9,651 nucleotides of DNA from Pseudomonadota bacterium (GTDB lineage: Bacteria; Pseudomonadota; Gammaproteobacteria; Burkholderiales; SG8-39), in the NCBI GenBank assembly GCA_021848555.1, contig JAJZUN010000074.1:1-9651 (forward strand), in the 5' to 3' direction. Position 1 is the stretch's first letter. Every line of letters begins with the position of its first letter. Shown here one piece after another: positions 5,807 to 9,651 of the stretch. The notes beneath the pieces are model-generated. The model was not told where the DNA came from, did not search any database, and saw only the letters and a program-made list of their open reading frames with translations. Made by a program: the position numbers and the translations under genes.

Positions 5807-8458
5807 TCAATCGCGCTGCCGGTAAAGCAGGACGGAAAGCGGCAGGCGGTAGGCACCCTTGTAGATGCTCAGTGCCCCGCCGATTTCACGGATGGCGTCA
5901 TCGAGCAGGCGCTGGCGGCGTTCGCGGGCATCATCGTCACCGCACACGCGATCGCGAAAGAAGCGAGCCAAGCGGTAATGCAGTTGCGAGCGCCAGATGG
6001 CGTCCTCCGGGCGTTGGCTCTCGGAGCGGTCGGCCAGTTGGAGGAGCGAGTACGTCAGTCCGGTCGAAAACCCCGCGCCCTGGCTCTCGGCTCTTGCCAT
6101 CAAGGCTTCCAGCGCAGCGCGGCGCTCGCCCATGAGCGCCTGCCAGTCGGCCCAGCCGACGCTGTGGCTCCACAGGGTGACGGCGTTCTTTTTCTTGCCT
6201 TGCGTATCGAAGTGTTTGGCCGAATCGAGCGCGCGTTCGGCGCCGCGCGCAAGCTGTCGCACCGGCGTTTGCGGCTGGGTCATGACGATGCCGGCGGAGA
6301 AGGTGATGCGGTCGTTAGCCACATACGCGGCGAATTTCTCGCGCAGCGCCGAGGCGAGGGCGAGCGTCGATTCCCACGGGCCGATAAGGAAAAAGTCGTC
6401 GCCACCGGCGAATACGGTATAGGTATTGCGAAACCGAGCGACGCCGTTCGTATCCTTGCCGTGCTCGCAAAACCACGGTAGCCACAGCGCGTAGAAAGCG
6501 TTGACCTGCCGGGAAAGCGAGACCATCTTGGCGAAGGTGGGCTTGTCCAGTCCCTGCTGGAACAGCGCGCCGAGGTCGTCGATGTCGCCCTTGACGGTGA
6601 CGAGTGCGATTTCGCCTTGGTACTTTTGCATTCCACGCAAATCGCGTCCATCTTCAGCGGCCAGAACATGCAGCGTCTTGATCTTCCCCGCCTCAGCCTC
6701 GCCAATATGGTCCAGCCTCAGGCGATCGTACTTGCCGTCCGCCTTGAGCACGAGGTCTTCGTTCGACCATGCTGGGACGTAGGCATTGACGAAGCGGCGC
6801 GCGTAGCCGCGCCAGAGCGCTCCGTCGGCATCGGGCGCGTCGAAGTCCCAGACGCGGACTACTTGTCCGCTGCGCGCGAGTTCGCCGTACTTGCCGGAGG
6901 CTTCGGCCTCGGGTACGAAGGCGAGGTGGTAGCCGAAGTAGTCGAGGCCGAGCACATTGAGGCTACCCGCCTCCCGGGCGACCAGGATTCGGGCGCGCTT
7001 GGTGAGTTCCTCGCCGATGCGGATCTGGTCGTCGGCCAGAGCGCAAAGCGCATACTGACTGGCGCCATCGCCACGCGTTCGCGTCGCCGGGTGCTTGCCG
7101 TTGATTTCACAGACGCCGAGTGTGTTGTCGAAGGAATCGAGGAAACCATCGAAAGCCGCCGTAGCATCGCTGCCGCACAGGTCGAAGCGCTGGTGCTTGG
7201 CAGCGTCAAGCGCTTCGAACAGCCGCTTGGTCAGTTCGCCGAAGCGCCCTGCCGCAAAGTCGTTGCACGAGGCGGCGGTGGTGGCGATGCCGACGCCGAT
7301 CTCGCCGTAAGTGTGTGCCAGGCACCAGTCATTGAACTCCTTGCGGCGGCGGGCGACGGCTGCCCGCGCTGATTCCGTATTGGGAGCGACGATCAGGAAC
7401 TTGCCGGCGGCGTTGACAATTTGCGAGGTCGAAGGTAGTTCGAGCGCTTCGAGAAGCTTCAGGGCTGCGCATTCGGCAAGTATTGAAACCTGGAAGGAGC
7501 GGCCGCGCAGCAGCTTGTGGGCATGCTTTTGCGTCTGCCCACCCTCGGTGAAGATGAAGTCCTGGATGCCGAAGAAGTCCCCTTGCACGAGCAGGAACTT
7601 TGGCTCATTCCATCCTCCGCGCACGGCGGCAACTGTCTCCATGTCGCTCTCGGTGTGCCAGCGCCAGAGCGCGGTGGCAAGCGCGGCCGTGGCTTTGCTG
7701 TGGTCGTAGAGCGAGACCTCGGGCTTGACGCCGAAGGCAGTAGCGGCGGGAATCGCGCCCGTGATCGTCAGCCAAAGGCTGTCGAAATGATCGAGCCAGA
7801 GCGCCAGGTTAGGAACGTGCGATTGCGGGATGCGCGCGAGCCCCTCCAGCAGGGCGTCCCACAGCGCGTGGTATTCGACTTTGGCAGCGGCGTTGTCGCG
7901 TGGCGTGCAGGCTTGCGCGCGCTGCGGGAACAGGCTCTCGGGCGAGAGCGGCTTGAGCGGGTAACGCCACGCCAGTTCGCCTTCTTCAACGTTTTTTTTG
8001 CCGATCTGCTCGAACAGTGTCAGCAGGCGGGCACAATAGTGGTTATCGCGTTCCCTTTTGTCGTTGTACTTGCTGTCGAACTTGTCGCGCTCGAAACCGG
8101 AGGCGACCCGGTCGGCGGTGGCGACGATCCATTGCAGAAAGGTGTCGGGGCGGTGGTGTGCACTCGCGGCGTTGATCGCCGAGTCGGTCGCGTTGCCGTC
8201 GTCGCCAGAATAAAAAGGCGGACAGTCGCGACGCAGATCGGGGAAATGGCCGGTCGCTTCGAGCATGTCCCAGGCGATGCCCGTGTAAGCGGCGTGGACA
8301 TGCGAGTGATAGCCGCCATCGGCATGCCACGGACAGTAGAGCGTCTTGTGGGCGTCCAGTCTTCCGGCGTGGTCGATTCCGGCACGTTCAGCCAGTTTGC
8401 CGATGTCGTGCAGAAACGCGGCGAGGGCAACGCGTGTCGACGGATCGCTAAAGTTCAT
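5807..8458 (-). CDS. cas10: Cas10/Csm1, HD nuclease and cyclic oligoadenylate synthase
   Basis: Cas10 is the large subunit of the Csm complex. On target RNA binding it cuts single-stranded DNA with its HD domain and makes cyclic oligoadenylates with its palm domain. In the 883-residue form, H17-D18 in AAFLHDIGKLAERA is the HD motif and HH at 101-102 is a likely further metal ligand pair. LLVQGDFFGIQDFIFTEGG (289-307) opens the first palm domain. TVFAGGDDFFL holds GGDD at 685-688 in the second palm, so both activities look intact. The zinc-ribbon region between the palms seems degraded: CEIN (450-453) and YALC (469-472) stand where two CxxC pairs are usual. I prefer the ATG at 8458, where the family-like N-terminus starts. 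An ATG at 8491 would add 11 residues but overlaps the best -10 box. Confidence 0.95.
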   Translation of the reverse strand: MNFSDPSTRVALAAFLHDIGKLAERAGIDHAGRLDAHKTLYCPWHADGGYHSHVHAAYTGIAWDMLEATGHFPDLRRDCPPFYSGDDGNATDSAINAASAHHRPDTFLQWIVATADRVASGFERDKFDSKYNDKRERDNHYCARLLTLFEQIGKKNVEEGELAWRYPLKPLSPESLFPQRAQACTPRDNAAAKVEYHALWDALLEGLARIPQSHVPNLALWLDHFDSLWLTITGAIPAATAFGVKPEVSLYDHSKATAALATALWRWHTESDMETVAAVRGGWNEPKFLLVQGDFFGIQDFIFTEGGQTQKHAHKLLRGRSFQVSILAECAALKLLEALELPSTSQIVNAAGKFLIVAPNTESARAAVARRRKEFNDWCLAHTYGEIGVGIATTAASCNDFAAGRFGELTKRLFEALDAAKHQRFDLCGSDATAAFDGFLDSFDNTLGVCEINGKHPATRTRGDGASQYALCALADDQIRIGEELTKRARILVAREAGSLNVLGLDYFGYHLAFVPEAEASGKYGELARSGQVVRVWDFDAPDADGALWRGYARRFVNAYVPAWSNEDLVLKADGKYDRLRLDHIGEAEAGKIKTLHVLAAEDGRDLRGMQKYQGEIALVTVKGDIDDLGALFQQGLDKPTFAKMVSLSRQVNAFYALWLPWFCEHGKDTNGVARFRNTYTVFAGGDDFFLIGPWESTLALASALREKFAAYVANDRITFSAGIVMTQPQTPVRQLARGAERALDSAKHFDTQGKKKNAVTLWSHSVGWADWQALMGERRAALEALMARAESQGAGFSTGLTYSLLQLADRSESQRPEDAIWRSQLHYRLARFFRDRVCGDDDARERRQRLLDDAIREIGGALSIYKGAYRLPLSVLLYRQRD

Positions 8459-8486
8459 GATTTGCACGGACGATTGACGTTGACGC

Positions 8487-8515
8487 AGCATAATCCCTTA
8501 GGCATGCAGCGGCAA
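8487..8515 (-). promoter_or_regulatory. Candidate sigma-70 promoter of the cas operon
   Basis: On the minus strand, TTGCCG (8515-8510; 4 of 6 to TTGACA) and TATGCT (8492-8487; 4 of 6 to TATAAT) are separated by 17 nt. The predicted start near 8480 would give a 5' leader of about 20 nt before the cas10 ATG at 8458. There is no clear Shine-Dalgarno before that ATG. This is a consensus match by eye and not proof of activity. Confidence 0.4.
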
Positions 8516-8518
8516 CGT

Positions 8519-8532
8519 CGGCAAGCTTGCCG
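8519..8532. repeat. 14-bp perfect palindrome, copy 1 (purN-cas10 intergenic)
   Basis: CGGCAAGCTTGCCG, identical to the copy at 5791-5804. It lies between the divergent cas10 and purN genes, 3 bp upstream of the candidate cas -35 box. It is about equally far from the two predicted transcription starts (roughly 40-45 bp). That position suits an operator, but no regulator gene is present in the window. Confidence 0.75.
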
Positions 8533-8554
8533 GCGAGCAAGAGCCTTTTCACCG

Positions 8555-8560
8555 TAAAAT
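8555..8560 (+). promoter_or_regulatory. Candidate -10 box of purN
   Basis: TAAAAT matches TATAAT at 5 of 6 positions and lies 6 nt before the purN ATG. No good -35 box is seen at 16-18 nt spacing, and no Shine-Dalgarno precedes the ATG. If the box is used, transcription would start at or next to the A of the ATG, making a leaderless mRNA. Evidence is weak without a -35 element. Confidence 0.3.
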
Positions 8561-8566
8561 GACAAC

Positions 8567-9181
8567 ATGAAGCGTATCGTCATCCTGATCTCAGGCCGCG
8601 GCAGCAATATGCAGGCCATGGTCGAAGCCGGCCTGCCGGTGGCGGCGGTGATCAGCAACCGTGCCGACGCGCCCGGCCTCGAATATGCCGCCGGGCGCGG
8701 CATCGCCACGGCCGTCGTGTCCCACCGCGACTACGCCACGCGCGAGGACTTCGATGCGGCGCTGGCGCAGGCGATCGACGGTTTCCGCCCCGATCTGGTG
8801 GCGCTGGCCGGCTTCATGCGCATACTCACTCCGGGATTCGTGTCGCGCTATCAGGGCCGCATGCTCAACATCCATCCCTCGCTGCTGCCCGCGTTCCCCG
8901 GGCTGGACACCCATGCCAGGGCGCTCGCCGCGGGGGTCAAGCTGCACGGCTGCACGGTGCATTTCGTCACGGCCGAACTCGATCACGGCCCTATCATCAT
9001 CCAGGCGGCGGTGCCGGTTCTTGCGCACGATGACGAAGCAAAACTGGCTGCGCGCGTGCTGGCCGAGGAGCACCGCATCTACCCGCAGGCCGCGCGCTGG
9101 TTCCTCGAAGCACAACTGGTCATCGACGGCGGGGTGGTGCGCGTTAAGGGGGATCATCCCCAGCAGTTGTACGCGCCGTGA
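8567..9181 (+). CDS. purN: Phosphoribosylglycinamide formyltransferase (GAR transformylase)
   Basis: PurN transfers a formyl group from 10-formyltetrahydrofolate to glycinamide ribonucleotide, the third step of purine synthesis, in the cytoplasm. The 204-residue length is normal. The phosphate-binding loop ISGRGSNMQA lies at 8-17, AGFMRILTPGFV at 81-92, and NIHPSLLPAFPG at 101-112. The catalytic residues N101 and H103 are present, and D139 in the segment VTAELDHGPII completes the known Asn-His-Asp triad. It is divergent from cas10 and is a core gene, so it marks one edge of the CRISPR-Cas locus. Its stop overlaps the next gene's GTG start (GTGA). Confidence 0.97.
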   Translation: MKRIVILISGRGSNMQAMVEAGLPVAAVISNRADAPGLEYAAGRGIATAVVSHRDYATREDFDAALAQAIDGFRPDLVALAGFMRILTPGFVSRYQGRMLNIHPSLLPAFPGLDTHARALAAGVKLHGCTVHFVTAELDHGPIIIQAAVPVLAHDDEAKLAARVLAEEHRIYPQAARWFLEAQLVIDGGVVRVKGDHPQQLYAP

Positions 9182-9651
9182 CCAAGATCTCCGCTTTTTT
9201 CGCCGCTTGCATCTTTGCTGCCGGCGCAAGCGCCGCGCAGCCGCCGCACAAAGTGACCCTGAGCTACGATCTGAGCTACAACGGCGTGGTCGCGGCCGAG
9301 CTGACCGAGGTGCTCGAGCACGACGGCAGGCGCTTTTCGCTGCGCTCCGAAGGCCGCGGCGTAGGCATAGGGGCGCTGTTGTATCGCGGCGCGGCCAGGC
9401 GCGCCTGCCGCGGCGAGGTGACGGGCAACGGCCTGCGGCCGCTGGAATTCCGCGACCAGCGCGGGGACAAACCGCCTGCCGTGGCCAGATTCGACTGGGC
9501 CGGAAAAGCCCTGACGCAGGAACACGACGGCAAGAGCGAAACCACGAACATGGTGCTGCCGCTGCAGGACCGGCTGAGCTTTCTCTACAACTTCGCGTTT
9601 CAGGCGGCGCCGGATCTCAGGCAGGGCAAGGAAATCAGCATTACCCTGACC
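9178..9651 (+). CDS. DUF3108-like exported protein, 3' end outside the window
   Basis: A frame open from a GTG at 9178 to the window end encodes 158 residues. The GTG overlaps the purN TGA as GTGA, which argues for translational coupling; there is no ATG in this frame nearby and no good Shine-Dalgarno. The N-terminus MTKISAFFAACIFAAGASA is a clear Sec signal peptide (basic residue, hydrophobic core, A-S-A cleavage signal near residue 19), so the protein is likely periplasmic. The mature part begins as alternating beta strands (VTLSYDLSYNGVVAAELTEV, then FSLRSEGRGVGIGALLYRGA), consistent with the DUF3108 family, often found after purN in betaproteobacteria. Its function is unknown. Only the C-terminal part is missing. 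Confidence 0.82.
   Translation, partial: MTKISAFFAACIFAAGASAAQPPHKVTLSYDLSYNGVVAAELTEVLEHDGRRFSLRSEGRGVGIGALLYRGAARRACRGEVTGNGLRPLEFRDQRGDKPPAVARFDWAGKALTQEHDGKSETTNMVLPLQDRLSFLYNFAFQAAPDLRQGKEISITLT

Noticed and set aside
7453..7475. A stray CRISPR repeat fragment within cas10
   Set aside because: About ten bases (CTTCAGGGCT) match the repeat, but the rest does not and the frame is normal cas10 coding; chance similarity.
8591..9229. Minus-strand open frame opposite purN
   Set aside because: It is antisense to a clear purN with all catalytic residues and resembles no known protein; typical GC-rich shadow frame.
9178..9240. Lipoprotein signal in the DUF3108-like protein
   Set aside because: The cysteine at residue 11 is too near the N-terminus and lacks a proper lipobox; an ordinary signal peptide with an A-S-A cleavage signal fits better.

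Overview
The window holds a complete, compact type III-A (Csm) CRISPR-Cas locus sitting next to a housekeeping purine gene. GC-rich coding on both strands, the short four-base overlaps between genes, and a purN followed by a DUF3108-family exported protein point to a Gram-negative proteobacterium, most likely a betaproteobacterium. That placement is inferred from gene content only.

Layout, left to right: (1) a CRISPR array at 7-527, with eight 36-bp repeats and seven spacers of 32-35 bp; (2) an unbroken minus-strand cas operon at 518-8458, whose transcription order is cas10/csm1, csm2, a DUF4160 gene, a DUF2442 gene, csm3, csm4, csm5, cas6 and then the array; (3) a short divergent intergenic region at 8459-8566 carrying a candidate cas promoter and a 14-bp perfect palindrome; (4) purN (8567-9181) on the plus strand, overlapped by the start of a DUF3108-like gene that runs off the window end.

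How it fits together: Cas6 would cut the array transcript into crRNAs carrying the 5' handle ATTGAGAC. Csm2, Csm3, Csm4, Csm5 and Cas10 would form the effector. Csm3 keeps its target-RNA-cutting aspartate. Cas10 keeps both the HD nuclease motif and the GGDD cyclase motif, so cyclic oligoadenylate signalling is expected. No CARF effector (Csm6/Can/Card type) and no cas1/cas2 is present in the window, so these must lie elsewhere or be missing.

The points most worth attention are these. The fourth spacer reads exactly as nucleotides 1-33 of a tRNA, and the crRNA would be antisense to that tRNA. The stop codon of cas6 lies inside the first repeat, so there is no leader between the operon and the array. 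A two-gene DUF4160-DUF2442 module is embedded between csm2 and csm3. The same 14-bp palindrome occurs on both sides of cas10 and nowhere else that I found in the window.
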